In this document: piece after piece, positions 63,767 through 64,000 of the stretch | Numbering within the stretch: the stretch's first letter is position 1 | How the letters are laid out: every line of letters starts with the position of its first letter | Assembly (NCBI GenBank): GCA_965153355.1 | Contig: OZ231126.1 | Coordinates: 96,534,001 to 96,598,000 of the forward strand | Direction of reading: 5' to 3' | Source: Flaccisagitta enflata | Taxonomy: Eukaryota; Chaetognatha; Sagittoidea; Aphragmophora | Length of the DNA: 64,000 nucleotides | Program-made: the position numbers and the translations under genes | The notes under the pieces: model-generated | Databases searched by the model: none | What the model saw: only the letters and a program-made list of their open reading frames with translations | Told to the model about the DNA's origin: nothing

Positions 63767-64000
63767 CACTTGGTTGTCCAAATTCTCGCTTGTTTAAAGA
63801 AAAATGATAGTGGTGAGATCCAGCGCGGAATACGAATGAGGCAAGCGCTGGATTTTTTTTTTTTTTCAGTGACAAGTTGTTATGGAGGACGAATACAGTA
63901 ACGGTGGATAGAAACTATGGATTTGGTTAAGTTTTTTTGGCAAAACCACATCTGTGTGTCCATATAGGCCAAGGTGCACACAAAGAGGCAATTTCTACGG

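Overview
The window is eukaryotic and almost certainly from an invertebrate animal. Coding sequence is sparse and split by spliceosomal GT-AG introns. The rest is dense with microsatellites, minisatellites and short transposons. I cannot name the species. Two start codons sit 12-25 bases after a good 3' splice site, which would fit a lineage with spliced-leader trans-splicing or short 5' UTR exons.

Three protein-coding genes can be reconstructed by hand with matching splice phases. (1) A minus-strand M16-family zinc metallopeptidase of the C05D11.1 / yeast YOL098C type: 13 exons from 13171 down to about 542, HxxEH motif in the first visible exon, both ends of the protein missing. (2) A small minus-strand gene at 23319-24137 with three exons, predicted to encode a 110-residue secreted protein with a signal peptide and one dibasic site. 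I do not recognise it and regard it as the best candidate for an undescribed gene. (3) A plus-strand zinc-dependent medium-chain alcohol dehydrogenase: seven exons from 49561 to 59925, 428 residues, a basic leader that may be mitochondrial, both zinc sites and a GxGxxG nucleotide fold. All six of its introns split a glycine codon in phase 1. Its last 99 coding-strand bases, including the stop, are duplicated in tandem.

Nearly everything else is repeats. Region 1-13.2 kb: the peptidase, with a 2.1 kb palindromic transposon in one intron and a Tc1/mariner-type element abutting a splice donor in another. Region 13.2-23 kb: a 160-bp tandem array broken by an inserted cassette, inverted-repeat minisatellite cassettes, and a roughly 4 kb mariner relic. 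Region 24-33 kb: further mariner fragments, two long minisatellite cassettes and large (TG)n/(TC)n tracts. Region 33.4-48.5 kb: a recent segmental duplication of about 6 kb, offset about 8.1 kb, with huge GAAA, TC and TTC arrays and no recognisable gene. Region 49.5-60 kb: the dehydrogenase, its introns full of repeats. Region 60-64 kb: a 600-bp palindrome, an 11-bp minisatellite and more cassettes.

The most interesting system is a family of short elements resembling the DINE-1/HINE (Helentron-derived) class: a (GTCY)n core, T-rich insertion sites and a ...CTTG 3' end. At least four subfamilies carry a different approximately 10-base word at the left tip. In each subfamily the exact complement recurs near the right end, and a shorter complement recurs immediately next to the left word. 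The three sites change together, which points to a structural or recognition constraint. A second family shares the T-rich target and ...CTTG end, but its core is a 20-21 bp minisatellite between long inverted repeats.
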